The notes under the pieces: model-generated
What the model was told of the DNA's origin: nothing
Database searches by the model: none
The model's input: only the letters and a program-made list of their open reading frames with translations
NCBI RefSeq assembly: GCF_900070365.1
Contig: NZ_LN850107.1
Span: 7,192,001 to 7,256,000 of the forward strand
DNA length: 64,000 bases
Reading direction: 5' to 3'
DNA from: Alloactinosynnema sp. L-07
GTDB lineage: Bacteria > Actinomycetota > Actinomycetes > Mycobacteriales > Pseudonocardiaceae
Made by a program: the position numbers and the translations under genes
Shown: positions 1 to 8,280 of the stretch, in pieces
How the letters are laid out: the number at the start of each line of letters is the position of its first letter
Numbering within the stretch: position 1 is the stretch's first letter

Positions 1-1494
1 GTCCTGCGGCCCGACACGGGCGCTGCGCGGATCGCCGGGCGGGTCGCGGCGGTGTGGGGGCTGCTCGCGTTGGTGATGGTCGTCCTGACGGTGGCCGACT
101 CGCTCGGGCAGCCGCTCGGCGGGGTTTTCGACGTCCTCGTGCCCTCCATCGGACGGCTGCCGGTGGCCGTCGCGTGGCTGGTGGTGGCGCATCTGGCCGG
201 GCTGGTCTGGCTGGGTGTCCGGCTGACCCTGCCACCCGCCGCCCTGTTGACCGCCGCGCTCGTCGGCGTCGCCCCGGTCGCGCTGACCGGGCACTCGTCG
301 GCGGGTGGCGACCACGACATTGCCAGTGACAGCCTGATGCTGCACGTGCTCGCGATGTCGGTCTGGGTCGGCGGACTCGCCGCGCTCCTGGTGTTGGCCC
401 GACGTCCCGAGGGGCCGGTGCTGGCGAGGCGGTTCTCCGCTGTCGCGCTGGGTTGCTGGGTGGCGATCGTGGTCACCGGTGTCGTCAACGCCCTGCTTCG
501 TGTGTCCATTGTAGACCTCGTGGCGACCCGCTACGGCTGGCTCCTGGTCGCCAAGGTCGCCGCGGTACTCGTCCTCGGCGCGTTCGGCTACGCGCATCGG
601 CGACGTACTCTCGCCCGGCTCGACGCGGGCGCACCGGCGTCGCTCCTTCGACTCGGCGCGGTGGAACTGCTGCTCATGCTGCTGACCGTCGGCCTGGCCG
701 TCGGCCTCGGCCGCACCGCGGGCCCGGTCGGCGAGCGGCGGCGGCTGTCGACCACCGAGGTGCTGATCGGCTACGACCTGCCCGACCCGCCCAGCCTGAT
801 CGGCTGGCGATTCGACTTGGTCTTCGCCACCGTCGCCGTGGTCGCCGCCGCCTGGTATCTGCTGCGCGTTCGCTCCGGGACTGGACGCACGGTGTCCTGG
901 CTGGCCGGGTGCGCTCTGCTGCTCCTGGCCACCTGCACCGGCCTCGGCGAGTTCGAGCCCGCCGTCTTCAGCTCGCACGTGAGCCTCCAGGTGATCGTCG
1001 GCCTGGTCGTCCCGGCCCTGCTCGCCATCGGCTACCCCCTCGCGCTCGCGAACCCGGTGCCCGCGGCGCTCGCCGCGGGCGGTCTGCCGGTCCTGCTCTA
1101 CGTCGTCGGCGCCTTCGACGAGGTCGCCGGGCAGCACTGGGCGCGGCTGGTCACGCTCGCGTGGTCGCTGGTCGCCGGGTTCGCTCTGCTGTGCTGTCGG
1201 GGTCGTGCGGTGTACGCCGTGGCGGGCGCGTGGGCGGTGACCGGCGGGGTCTTGCTGCTGCGGGAAACCGCGCTCGGGCGCGGCTTCTACGGCAAATTGG
1301 ACGTCGACTGGACCCGCGACCTGATCGCAGACCAGCGCCTCGCGGGCTGGGTCGCGATCGGCGCGGCGGTCGCGTTGGCCCTGTTCGAGTGGCGATCACC
1401 GCTAGGCTCAGTCCGTGGCGAAGTACTTCGACGTGCATCCGGACAACCCGCAGCGCCGATCGATCCTCCAGGTCGTCGACCTGTTGCGCGGTGA
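1..1494 (+). CDS. CopD/CtaG-type copper and cytochrome oxidase assembly membrane protein, 5' end missing
   Basis: The frame is open from base 1, so the true start lies upstream of the window; the first possible start inside is GTG 52. The visible part is a polytopic membrane protein with about a dozen hydrophobic segments. The first half resembles the CopD copper-resistance domain (the HVLAMSVWVGGLAAL segment is typical), and the second half, from about residue 255, resembles the start of CtaG-like cytochrome c oxidase assembly proteins (GYDLPDPPSLIGWRFD). Fused CopD-CtaG proteins of this order are common in actinobacteria and act in copper delivery to the haem-copper oxidase; that role is inferred. 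The last 30 residues are hydrophilic and overlap the next gene by 80 bases, which suggests that the original stop was lost or lies in this unconserved tail. Confidence 0.8.
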   Translation, partial: VLRPDTGAARIAGRVAAVWGLLALVMVVLTVADSLGQPLGGVFDVLVPSIGRLPVAVAWLVVAHLAGLVWLGVRLTLPPAALLTAALVGVAPVALTGHSSAGGDHDIASDSLMLHVLAMSVWVGGLAALLVLARRPEGPVLARRFSAVALGCWVAIVVTGVVNALLRVSIVDLVATRYGWLLVAKVAAVLVLGAFGYAHRRRTLARLDAGAPASLLRLGAVELLLMLLTVGLAVGLGRTAGPVGERRRLSTTEVLIGYDLPDPPSLIGWRFDLVFATVAVVAAAWYLLRVRSGTGRTVSWLAGCALLLLATCTGLGEFEPAVFSSHVSLQVIVGLVVPALLAIGYPLALANPVPAALAAGGLPVLLYVVGAFDEVAGQHWARLVTLAWSLVAGFALLCCRGRAVYAVAGAWAVTGGVLLLRETALGRGFYGKLDVDWTRDLIADQRLAGWVAIGAAVALALFEWRSPLGSVRGEVLRRASGQPAAPIDPPGRRPVAR

Positions 1495-2035
1495 CGGACT
1501 GATCGCCTATCCGACCGACTCGTGCTACGCGCTCGGGTGCAGGCTGGGGAACAAGGACGGCATCGATCGGATCCGTGAGATCCGGCAACTCGACGACCGG
1601 CACCATTTCACGTTGGTGTGTCAGGACTTCTCGCAGCTGGGCCAGTTCGTGCACGTGGACAACACGGTGTTCCGCGCGATCAAGGCGTCGACGCCGGGCA
1701 GCTACACGTTCATCCTCCCGGCCACCAAGGAAGTCCCGCGCAGGCTGCTGCACGCGAAGAAGAAGACGGTCGGCGCGCGCATCCCCGACCACGTGGTCAC
1801 CCAGGCCATCCTCGCCGAACTGGGCGAGCCGCTGCTGTCGAGCACCCTGCTGCTGCCCGACCAGCCCGAACCGATGACCCAGGGCTGGGAGATCAAGGAA
1901 CGACTCGACCACGTCGTCGACGCGGTGATCGACTCCGGCGAGTGCGGCACCGTGCCGACCTCGGTCATCGACTTCTCCGAGGGCGAACCAGAGATCATCC
2001 GACGCGGCGCGGGGGATGTCAGCCGGTTCGAGTAA
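1415..2035 (+). CDS. yciO: YciO family protein (Sua5/YrdC/YwlC family, threonylcarbamoyl-AMP synthase-like)
   Basis: The 206-residue protein follows E. coli YciO along its whole length: FDVHPDNPQ at the N terminus, YPTDSCYALGC, the IRQLDDRHHFTL block, PGSYTFILPATKEVPRRLL and a C-terminal GAGDVSRF. The YrdC fold binds ATP and makes threonylcarbamoyl-AMP for tRNA t6A in TsaC/Sua5. YciO proteins belong to the family, but their physiological role is less clear, so I do not name it tsaC. The start is GTG 1415 because the VAKYFDVHPDNP beginning matches the family. It lies inside the 3' tail of the preceding gene. The stop codon is followed at once by the LexA box at 2036. Confidence 0.9.
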   Translation: MAKYFDVHPDNPQRRSILQVVDLLRGDGLIAYPTDSCYALGCRLGNKDGIDRIREIRQLDDRHHFTLVCQDFSQLGQFVHVDNTVFRAIKASTPGSYTFILPATKEVPRRLLHAKKKTVGARIPDHVVTQAILAELGEPLLSSTLLLPDQPEPMTQGWEIKERLDHVVDAVIDSGECGTVPTSVIDFSEGEPEIIRRGAGDVSRFE

Positions 2036-2051
2036 TCGAACACGCGTTCGA
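2036..2051. promoter_or_regulatory. LexA SOS box, exact consensus
   Basis: TCGAAC-ACGC-GTTCGA is a perfect 6-4-6 inverted repeat and matches the actinobacterial LexA operator TCGAAC-N4-GTTCGA in all 12 defined positions. It begins on the base after the yciO stop codon and lies 50 bases before the ATG at 2102. A -10-like TAGTAT follows at 2061-2066, so LexA bound here would cover the -35 region of a promoter for the downstream gene. Confidence 0.85.
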
Positions 2052-2101
2052 ATGGCGTGGTAGTATCTGTGGTGGGGAACAGATGCGGGGGAGCGCTGAC
2101 G

Positions 2102-2443
2102 ATGATCAAGGTCTATCACCCATGGCCGGTCCCGGTGCGGGCGCTGTGTTACTCGGAACCGGCCGCGCCCGCCGAGATGCAGGCATGGGTCCACGCGTTA
2201 CGGGAGCGCGGCCTGGTGGACGCGGATGTGCGGTTCGCGGTCCGACGGGCCGCGACCGAGGTGCCAGGGGAGCCGAACACAGTGCCTGCGGGGGTGCTGG
2301 GCGCGGGCGTGCTGCCGGTCGGGGTGCTGATGGCCGGTGGGCAGACCTGTGAGGTGTCGCCGTCGGACTTTCTCGTCCACGGCCAGGGCGGATTGGAGGT
2401 GGTCGAGCGGATGGCGTTCATGCGCCGCTACCGCGAGCCGTGA
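2102..2443 (+). CDS. Hypothetical protein behind an SOS box
   Basis: A protein of 113 residues starting MIKVYHPWPVPVRAL. I recognise no domain. It has no signal peptide or membrane segment. It is rich in Val, Ala and Gly and ends in an arginine-rich MAFMRRYREP. ATG 2102 is preferred over an upstream in-frame GTG at 2057 because a GGGGGAG ribosome-binding sequence lies about 8 bases before it and because 2057 falls between the LexA box and the -10 element. The exact LexA box at 2036-2051 predicts induction by DNA damage. The stop overlaps a GTG (2440) that is an alternative start for the next gene. Function unknown. Confidence 0.7.
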   Translation: MIKVYHPWPVPVRALCYSEPAAPAEMQAWVHALRERGLVDADVRFAVRRAATEVPGEPNTVPAGVLGAGVLPVGVLMAGGQTCEVSPSDFLVHGQGGLEVVERMAFMRRYREP

Positions 2444-2472
2444 GGCCCGGCATACCTGACAAACTCGCGGGT

Positions 2473-3132
2473 ATGACTCTTGCGCCTGAGGTGTACGGCA
2501 AGCTGCTGCTGACCGAGCGGGACGCCCTGCTGCCGATCCTGCGCCGGACGCCGGAGGCGGCGTTCGACCTGCCCACCGTGTGCGACCTGTGGTCGGTGCG
2601 CGACGTGATCGCGCACTGTGTCGCCGCGCTGACGCGGGTGGCGACGGGGAATCTCCACGGGTTCACGCCCGAGGACAACCAGGCCGATGTGGAGGCCAAG
2701 CGGGGGCTGTCGGTGTCGGAATTGCTCGCGGAGCTGGAGAAGGCCTACGACCTCGGCGCGGCCAGCCCCGAGATCTATCGCGTGGCGCTGGGCGAATGGA
2801 TCCACGGCGGCGACATCCGCGAGGCCTTGGGCGAGCCGGGGGCCTACGCGTCGGACGGGGTCGACGACGCGTTGGACATCCTGGTCGAGCGCAGCGTTCG
2901 GCGGGAGGCCCCGCCGACCGACGTCCGGCTGACCGGCGTCGGCGAAACGTCGCCCGACGGGTCGTCGGCCGGTACGCGCTCGCTGAGGCTGGGTGACCCG
3001 GATGCGATGCACGCCGCTGAGTTGGTGACCGACGTCGAGGGGCTCTTCCGGATCGTGGCGAACCGGCGGCCGGAGCTGGCTGTGGCCGAGCTGACCGGGG
3101 TCACCGTGCGGGAACTGCGGATGTTCTCCTGA
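2473..3132 (+). CDS. Maleylpyruvate isomerase / DinB-fold family protein
   Basis: The protein has about 219 residues from ATG 2473; GTG 2440 would add 11 residues and overlap the previous stop. The N-terminal LLLTERDALLPILRRTPEAA, then TVCDLWSVRDVIAHCVA and EWIHGGDIREALG, are the helices and histidines of the mycothiol-dependent maleylpyruvate isomerase/DinB superfamily, in which three His residues bind a metal. Members use mycothiol as cofactor in isomerisation or thiol transfer; the substrate of this one is unknown. It is followed by a strong hairpin shared with the convergent regulator gene. Confidence 0.7.
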   Translation: MTLAPEVYGKLLLTERDALLPILRRTPEAAFDLPTVCDLWSVRDVIAHCVAALTRVATGNLHGFTPEDNQADVEAKRGLSVSELLAELEKAYDLGAASPEIYRVALGEWIHGGDIREALGEPGAYASDGVDDALDILVERSVRREAPPTDVRLTGVGETSPDGSSAGTRSLRLGDPDAMHAAELVTDVEGLFRIVANRRPELAVAELTGVTVRELRMFS

Positions 3133-3143
3133 AGCCAGAGAGG

Positions 3144-3173
3144 GGGTCCGGCACGAGTTCACGCGCCGGACCC
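3144..3173. terminator. Bidirectional terminator between convergent genes
   Basis: GGGTCCGGC (3144-3152) and GCCGGACCC (3165-3173) form a perfect 9-bp stem with a 12-base loop, between the stop at 3132 and the stop of the regulator at 3187. Confidence 0.7.
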
Positions 3174-3186
3174 GTCTTCACCGCGT

Positions 3187-4032
3187 TCACGCCTGCTGCT
3201 CTGAGTGCGTTCCTGAAGGCTCCGCGGTCCAGCTCGCCAGCAGCTTGAGGCGTTCCTCGGTCGGCGAGCCTGCGCGGGCGGTGTACATGGCCAGGACGAC
3301 GTCCGGGTCGCCGGTGGGTCGCAGGGTCTCGTAGTCCAGGTCCAGGTCGCCCACCACCGGGTGGTGGATGAGCTTGGTGCCGTGGGTCTTCTCCAGAACC
3401 TTGTGCTGCGCCCACAGGCCGCGGAACGTCTCGTCCTTCACCGACAGCTCCCCCACCAGTGCGGCGAGCCTGGCGTCGTCCGGGTATCGGCCCGCGTCCA
3501 GCCTGAGGAACGCCACCATGTCCTCGGCGACGGCGGGCCAGTCGCGGTAGAACGTGCGGCCTTCCGGGCGCAGGAACGTGTGCCTGGCGGCGTTGCGGTC
3601 CTGCGGTTCCTGGCCGCTGAAGCCGTAGAGGGCGTCGGCCAGTGGGTTCCACGCCAGGATGTCGGCTCGGCGGCCCATCACGAACGCGGGCACGTTGTCG
3701 GCCATGGCGAGCAGCCGCAGCAAGCCCGGCCGGACGCGTTGCGGCGCGGGGCGTTTCACTGGGGTCGGGCGGACGAGGTTGCGCAGGTGGGCGCGTTCGG
3801 TCTCGTCCAGGCGGAGTACGCGGGCGACGGCGTTGAGGACGGAGTCGGAGATCGCGGGAGTCCGGCCCTGTTCGAGGCGCATGTAGTAGTCCACGCTCAC
3901 GCCGGCCAGCAGTGCCAACTCCTCGCGGCGCAGGCCCGGCACGCGGCGGCGGCCACCACCGGGCAGGCCCACGTCGTCCGGGCGCACGCGAGCCCGACGG
4001 CTGCGGAGGAATTCGCCGAGGTCGTGGTTCAC
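3187..4032 (-). CDS. XRE-family regulator with MmyB-like ligand-binding domain
   Basis: 281 residues from GTG 4032. The N terminus (LGEFLRSRRARVRP..VPGLRREELALLAGVSVDYYMRLEQGR) is the helix-turn-helix of the MmyB/MltR-like family. The second half (ADNVPAFVMGRRADILAWNPLADALYG, DWPAVAEDMVAFLRLDAGRYPDD, HPVVGDLDLDYETLRP) is the MmyB-like PAS-type domain, thought to bind a fatty-acid-like ligand. These regulators are typically divergent from a short-chain dehydrogenase gene, exactly as here (SDR at 4153). It therefore probably controls that SDR and itself from the 120-base intergenic region, which holds the similar direct elements ACCTGGGTACC (about 4063) and ACCTAGGGAAC (about 4080). Confidence 0.9.
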   Translation of the reverse strand: MNHDLGEFLRSRRARVRPDDVGLPGGGRRRVPGLRREELALLAGVSVDYYMRLEQGRTPAISDSVLNAVARVLRLDETERAHLRNLVRPTPVKRPAPQRVRPGLLRLLAMADNVPAFVMGRRADILAWNPLADALYGFSGQEPQDRNAARHTFLRPEGRTFYRDWPAVAEDMVAFLRLDAGRYPDDARLAALVGELSVKDETFRGLWAQHKVLEKTHGTKLIHHPVVGDLDLDYETLRPTGDPDVVLAMYTARAGSPTEERLKLLASWTAEPSGTHSEQQA

Positions 4033-4152
4033 CTGTCCAGTATGGGTGGCTGAGGCCCGCGCAACCTGGGTACCGCGAGACCTAGGGAACAGCTCCCCAC
4101 AGGTCGCGCAGGGCCTCTGGTTCCCGCCATGACCAGGTCCAGTGTTCTTGCC

Positions 4153-4902
4153 ATGACCTACGACCTGAACAACCGCACTGCCGTTGTCACCGGTGCCGCG
4201 AGCGGCATCGGCGCCGAGATCGCGCTCGTCCTCGCCCGGTCGGGGGCGAACGTCGCGCTGCTGGCCCGCCGCACGGACCGGCTCGCCGAACTGGCCGACA
4301 AGATCGCCGCTGAGGGCGGGCGGGCGCTCGCGGTGGCCGCCGACGTGACCGGTGACCTCGCCGAGGCCGTGGAGTCCGTCCACACCGCCTTCGGGCGAGT
4401 CGACCTGGTGGTGAACAACGCGGGCGTGATGCTCGCCAACCCCGTCACCGAGGGCCGCGACGACGAGTGGCACCGGATGATCGACACCAACCTCAAGGGC
4501 CTGCTCAACGTGACTAAGGCGTTCACGAAAGACCTGGTCGAGGCGGGTGCGGACGGCACGGCAGACCTGGTGAACATCTCGTCGGTCGGCGCCCACATGA
4601 CCTTCGCCAACTACGGCGTCTACACCGCGACCAAGGCCGCCGTCACGCACCTGTCGGCGAATCTGCGCACCGAGCTCGGCCCACTGGGCGTACGGGTGAC
4701 CAACATCGAGCCCGGCCTGGTCACCAGCGAACTCGCCGACCACATGGACAACCCGGAGGTCGACGCGCACCTGAAGGCGTGGCGGGAGCAGGTGCCGCCG
4801 CTGAACCCGGCCGACATCGGCGACGTGGTCGGCTTCGCCACCAGCAGGCCGAAGCAGGTGAACCTGCGGCAGCTCGTCGTGCTGCCGATTCACCAGGTCT
4901 GA
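4153..4902 (+). CDS. SDR family NAD(P)-dependent oxidoreductase
   Basis: The protein has 249 residues from ATG 4153; an ATG at 4129 would add eight. It is a classical short-chain dehydrogenase with the TGAASGIG nucleotide-binding motif near residue 14, NNAG, the catalytic Ser in NISSVG, and YTATK (YxxxK). The C terminus (NLRQLVVLPIHQV) fits NADP-linked members of the YdfG type. The substrate cannot be read from the sequence. The divergent MmyB-like regulator is the probable controller. Confidence 0.88.
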   Translation: MTYDLNNRTAVVTGAASGIGAEIALVLARSGANVALLARRTDRLAELADKIAAEGGRALAVAADVTGDLAEAVESVHTAFGRVDLVVNNAGVMLANPVTEGRDDEWHRMIDTNLKGLLNVTKAFTKDLVEAGADGTADLVNISSVGAHMTFANYGVYTATKAAVTHLSANLRTELGPLGVRVTNIEPGLVTSELADHMDNPEVDAHLKAWREQVPPLNPADIGDVVGFATSRPKQVNLRQLVVLPIHQV

Positions 4903-4910
4903 TCAAACAG

Positions 4911-4944
4911 CGGGGCCCGGCGCGAGTTCACGCGCCGGGCCCCG
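4911..4944. terminator. Strong bidirectional terminator
   Basis: A perfect 14-bp GC stem (4911-4924 with 4931-4944) and a six-base loop AGTTCA lie between the convergent SDR and subtilase genes. The loop and inner stem share GAGTTCACGCGCCGG with the terminator at 3144-3173. Confidence 0.85.
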
Positions 4945-4973
4945 CTTCAGTGCTGCCTATCAGGTTGTCGCTA

Positions 4974-7184
4974 TCAGGTGGTGAGGGTCCAGTTGTCGAT
5001 GTAGCCGGTGTCGTTGGTCTCGACGTCCTGCACCCGCAGCTTCCACGTGCCGTTGCGCGCCTCGCTGGACAGGTTGACCGTGTACGTCGCGTTGACGTTG
5101 TCGGCCGAGTCGTTCGCCGAGGCGTTCTTCAGCCGGTAGGCCGTGCCGTCGGGCGCGACCACGTCGATCACCAGGTCACCGCGCCAGGTGTGCACGATGG
5201 CCACCGCGACCGTGCTGGTCGCCGAGGCGTTGCCGGTGCACGAGAGCGCGATGGAGCTCTCCACCGTGGCGTTGTCGACGATGTTGACGTTCGTGCCGTT
5301 GCTGGCCGGGGCGCAGGAGGTGCCGCCGCCGGTGGCGCTCGGGTTGAACGACCACGTGTCGATCTTGCCGGTGTCACCGGGGCCGGAGTCGTTGACCCGC
5401 AGCTTCCAGGTGCCGTTGGCGGTCTCCGACGACAGGTTGACCGTGTAGGTCGTCACCAGGTTGTCGGTGCCCGCGCCGGTCTTGTTGTGCAGCACGTACG
5501 CGCTGCCGTCCGGCGCGACCAGCGACACCGTCAGGTCACCGATGTAGGTGTGCACGATGTTGACGTCGACCTTCGCCGTCGCCGACGCCGCGCCCGAGCA
5601 GCCGGAGACGGTGACCGGCGACTCGACCGTGGCGTTGTCGGTGATCGAGAAGTCGGTGCCGTTGCTGACCACCGAGCAGGTCCCGGCCGGGTTGACCGTC
5701 CAGGTGAACGACGCCGAGCCGGTCTTGGCGGGGCTGGAGCTGTCGGTCGCGGTCACGGTGACGTTCGACGTGCCGGTCGCCGTCGGCGTGCCGGAGATCG
5801 TTCCGTTCGACGCGCTGATCGACAGGCCTGCGGGCAGGCCGGTGGCCGACCAGCTGTACGGCGAGGTGCCGCCCGACGCGCTGTTGGGCAGCGACGCGGC
5901 GGTGTTGACCGTGGTGGTCTGGTTGCCCGGGTTGGCCACGGTCACCGTGGTGCTGCCGCCGCCGTTCATGAACGCGGTGTAGAGCAGGCGGTTCGGCGAC
6001 CCGGTCGTCATGCCGCTGAGCTTGCCGGTCGAGGCGTTGGTGACCAGCGCGTCGCGGACCTGCGCCGGGGTGGCCGACGGGTTCTGGCCCAGGTAGAGCG
6101 CCGCCGCGCCCGCGACGTGCGGGGACGCCATCGAGGTGCCGGTCATCGTCGCGCTGCCGGTGTTGCTGCTGTGCGACGCGGAGACGATGCTCGAACCGGG
6201 CGCCCAGATGTCCAGGCACGAGCCGTGGCTGCTGGAGCTGGCCTTGGCGTCGGAGCTGGTGCTGTTGCCGACGGTGACGGCCTCGGGGACGAGCTGCGGG
6301 CTGTAGAAGCAGGCGTCGTCGTTGGAGTTGCCCGCCGCCTGGACGAACTGGATGCCGCTGGCGATCAGCGACTTCACCGTGTTGTCCATCGTGGTGCTGG
6401 AGCAGCGCTGCTGGCAGCCGATGCTGTAGTTGATGACGGCGGGCTTGACGCCGTTGTTCTTGACCCAGTTGATGCCGGCCATGATGTCGTCGTTCGTGCC
6501 GGAGCCCTGGCAGTTGAGCACGCGCACGGCGTGGATCGTCGCCTTCTTCGCCACGCCGTAGCTGGTGCCCGCCGCCGTGCCCGCGACGTGCGTGCCGTGG
6601 CCCTGGCAGTCCTGCGGGGTGCTGTCGTTGTCGACGAAGTCGTAGCCCGCGGCGATGCGGCCGGTGAAGTCCTGGTGACTGGCGTTGATGCCGGTGTCGA
6701 GCACGTAGACGTGCGCGCCCTGGCCCGCGTTCGCCGGGTAGGTGTACGACTGGTTCAGCGGCAAGTCGCGCTGGTCGATCCGGTCGTCACCCCAGTTCGG
6801 CGGGTTGGGCTGGGTGTCGAGGGCGACCATGTAGTGCGCCTGCTCGACCGAGGCCACGCTCGCGTCCCTGGCGACGTCCTTGGCCTCTTCCTCGGACATG
6901 GTCGCCGAGTAGCCGTTGATCACGTCGAGCCGGTGGCGCAGCTTGCCGCCGTGCCTGCGGGTCATGTCCGCGGCGGCGGTGCCGACCGCGGCGACGCCTT
7001 GGGCGTCCTTGAACTTGACGATGTAGCGGCCGGGCACCGTGCCCGGCGCGTTGGCGTTCTGGATCGAGACATCCGCGGTCTCGGCCGAGTAGGCCGGGAT
7101 TGACACAGCGGCGATTCCGGCTGTGGCGGCGATCGCGAGAATGGTGATTCGCGACGCCTTGCTCCGCAAGAGGGTGCGCTTCAT
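4974..7184 (-). CDS. Secreted S8 serine protease (proteinase K/aqualysin type) with Ig-like and two P domains
   Basis: 736 residues from ATG 7184 (a TTG directly upstream is less likely; AGGAA lies a few bases before). A signal peptide (about 1-34) precedes an inhibitor I9 propeptide (GRYIVKFKD to about 120). The subtilisin domain carries the full triad: Asp163 (VLDTGIN), His196 (GHGTHVAG) and Ser351 ([11 protein letters not shown]). A putative-Ig (He_PIG-like) segment follows ([15 protein letters not shown]), then two P/Homo-B domains, each with an IVHTxxGDL core and ending in GTWKLRV. P domains stabilise or target such proteases. Role: extracellular protein degradation. It is transcribed alone, divergent from the methyltransferase gene. 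Confidence 0.95.
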   Translation of the reverse strand: MKRTLLRSKASRITILAIAATAGIAAVSIPAYSAETADVSIQNANAPGTVPGRYIVKFKDAQGVAAVGTAAADMTRRHGGKLRHRLDVINGYSATMSEEEAKDVARDASVASVEQAHYMVALDTQPNPPNWGDDRIDQRDLPLNQSYTYPANAGQGAHVYVLDTGINASHQDFTGRIAAGYDFVDNDSTPQDCQGHGTHVAGTAAGTSYGVAKKATIHAVRVLNCQGSGTNDDIMAGINWVKNNGVKPAVINYSIGCQQRCSSTTMDNTVKSLIASGIQFVQAAGNSNDDACFYSPQLVPEAVTVGNSTSSDAKASSSSHGSCLDIWAPGSSIVSASHSSNTGSATMTGTSMASPHVAGAAALYLGQNPSATPAQVRDALVTNASTGKLSGMTTGSPNRLLYTAFMNGGGSTTVTVANPGNQTTTVNTAASLPNSASGGTSPYSWSATGLPAGLSISASNGTISGTPTATGTSNVTVTATDSSSPAKTGSASFTWTVNPAGTCSVVSNGTDFSITDNATVESPVTVSGCSGAASATAKVDVNIVHTYIGDLTVSLVAPDGSAYVLHNKTGAGTDNLVTTYTVNLSSETANGTWKLRVNDSGPGDTGKIDTWSFNPSATGGGTSCAPASNGTNVNIVDNATVESSIALSCTGNASATSTVAVAIVHTWRGDLVIDVVAPDGTAYRLKNASANDSADNVNATYTVNLSSEARNGTWKLRVQDVETNDTGYIDNWTLTT

Positions 7185-7245
7185 CAAGGCCGATTCCTAA
7201 CTCTGCAGGGGAGGCGAGCAGTAAGGGCCCGAGTCGGCTTCTCGA

Positions 7246-7308
7246 GTCCTGGCAGGACACTGGTCGCGGCAGGCATACTGCCACGCAAATGTCCTCTTGA
7301 GAAGAGGA
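7246..7308. promoter_or_regulatory. Two inverted repeats in the protease/methyltransferase divergent promoter region
   Basis: GTCCT-GGC-AGGAC (7246-7258) and the perfect TCCTCTT-GAG-AAGAGGA (7292-7308) lie between the divergent starts at 7184 and 7355. Their arms are short and the spacer is three bases in both, as expected of operators rather than terminators. The methyltransferase start has no clear ribosome-binding site and may be leaderless. The regulator is unknown. Confidence 0.35.
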
Positions 7309-7354
7309 ATCGGTTCTCAGTACGGGATTCCGCTCTTGCTGTTAACTGTGAAAC

Positions 7355-8158
7355 ATGAGCGATGACGCGGTGGCCTTGCGGGCCAAGATGTACGGCGAGG
7401 ACGACCTCAGCTCACTGCCCGTGTTCGCGGGAGGATTCATTAACTTCGGCTATTGGCGCGACATCCCGATCGACGGCGAGATCACCGTCGACCAGCGCGT
7501 CGACAGCCAGCTCGCCCTGTACCGGCTGGTCATGGACAAGCTCGGCGTCGGACCGGCGGACGCCGTGGTGGAGATCGGTTCCGGCACCGGGGTCGGCGCG
7601 GCCTGGGCGGTCGCCGAGGTCGGGCCGCGCGAGTGGCACGGGGTCGACCTGAGCCCCGACCAGGTGCGCCGGGCGAGCGCGCACGCCACCGACCGGCTCG
7701 CCTTTCACCAGGGTGCCGCCACGGCGATCCCGTTCCCCGACGACGGCTTCGACGTGGCGTTGTCGCTGGAAGCGGCCCAGCACATGGACGACATCGCGGG
7801 CTTCGCCGCCGAGGCGTCGCGGGTCCTGCGGCCCGGCGGCCGGTTCGCCGTGTGCACGTTCTTCGCCCCCGACGCCGACCACCCCGGCGAACTCGCCCGC
7901 CGGCTGGAAACCTTCGCCGCCGGGGTCGACCGGGACCACGCGGTGCCTGCTGTTGTGAGCGCGCTGACCGCGGCCGGGTTCGCCGGGGTCGACGTGACCG
8001 CGATCGGCGAGCACGTCTGGGCCGGGCTGGACCGGTGGCTGGTCCAACTCGGCGTCCCCGACGACGAGTGGCCCCGCCGCTGGCTCACCTGCTACCGCGA
8101 TGGGCTCATCGACTACTACCTGATCTCGGCGACGGTCCCGTCAGCCGCATCCCGGTAG
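7355..8158 (+). CDS. SAM-dependent class I methyltransferase
   Basis: 267 residues. Motif I VVEIGSGTGVG (about residue 71), GVDLSPDQVRRA, IPFPDDGFDVALSLEAAQHM and a VLRPGGRFAVCTFF block are those of small-molecule O/N/C-methyltransferases of the UbiE/sterol type. The N-terminal FINFGYWRD motif is often seen in natural-product tailoring methyltransferases. It converges on a glycosyltransferase gene, so the pair could tailor or detoxify a small molecule, but no biosynthetic core enzyme is nearby. The substrate is unknown. Confidence 0.85.
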   Translation: MSDDAVALRAKMYGEDDLSSLPVFAGGFINFGYWRDIPIDGEITVDQRVDSQLALYRLVMDKLGVGPADAVVEIGSGTGVGAAWAVAEVGPREWHGVDLSPDQVRRASAHATDRLAFHQGAATAIPFPDDGFDVALSLEAAQHMDDIAGFAAEASRVLRPGGRFAVCTFFAPDADHPGELARRLETFAAGVDRDHAVPAVVSALTAAGFAGVDVTAIGEHVWAGLDRWLVQLGVPDDEWPRRWLTCYRDGLIDYYLISATVPSAASR

Positions 8159-8280
8159 GTGCTCGGACTCGCGCGGTTACCGTCGGTCGGTCGGATCCCG
8201 GTGGGTGTTCGGTCTGGCGGGCTCGGGAGTCACTATTCGCGGAGTCACCGTCCGTTAGGCGAATTCCGGTAGGCGCGCGG
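8149..8280. repeat. Imperfect direct repeats across a convergent gene junction
   Basis: ATCCCGGTAGGTGCTCGG (8149-8166, overlapping the methyltransferase stop), ATCCCGGTGGGTGTTCGG (8195-8212) and ATTCCGGTAGGCGCGCGG (8263-8280, overlapping the 3' end of the glycosyltransferase gene) are related 18-base elements. They occupy most of the 96-base gap. No terminator hairpin is obvious. Confidence 0.45.

Noticed and set aside
4779-7103. A 774-codon open frame antisense to the subtilase gene
   Set aside because: The subtilase frame has a complete triad and domain series; the antisense frame is an Arg/Val/Gly-rich shadow.
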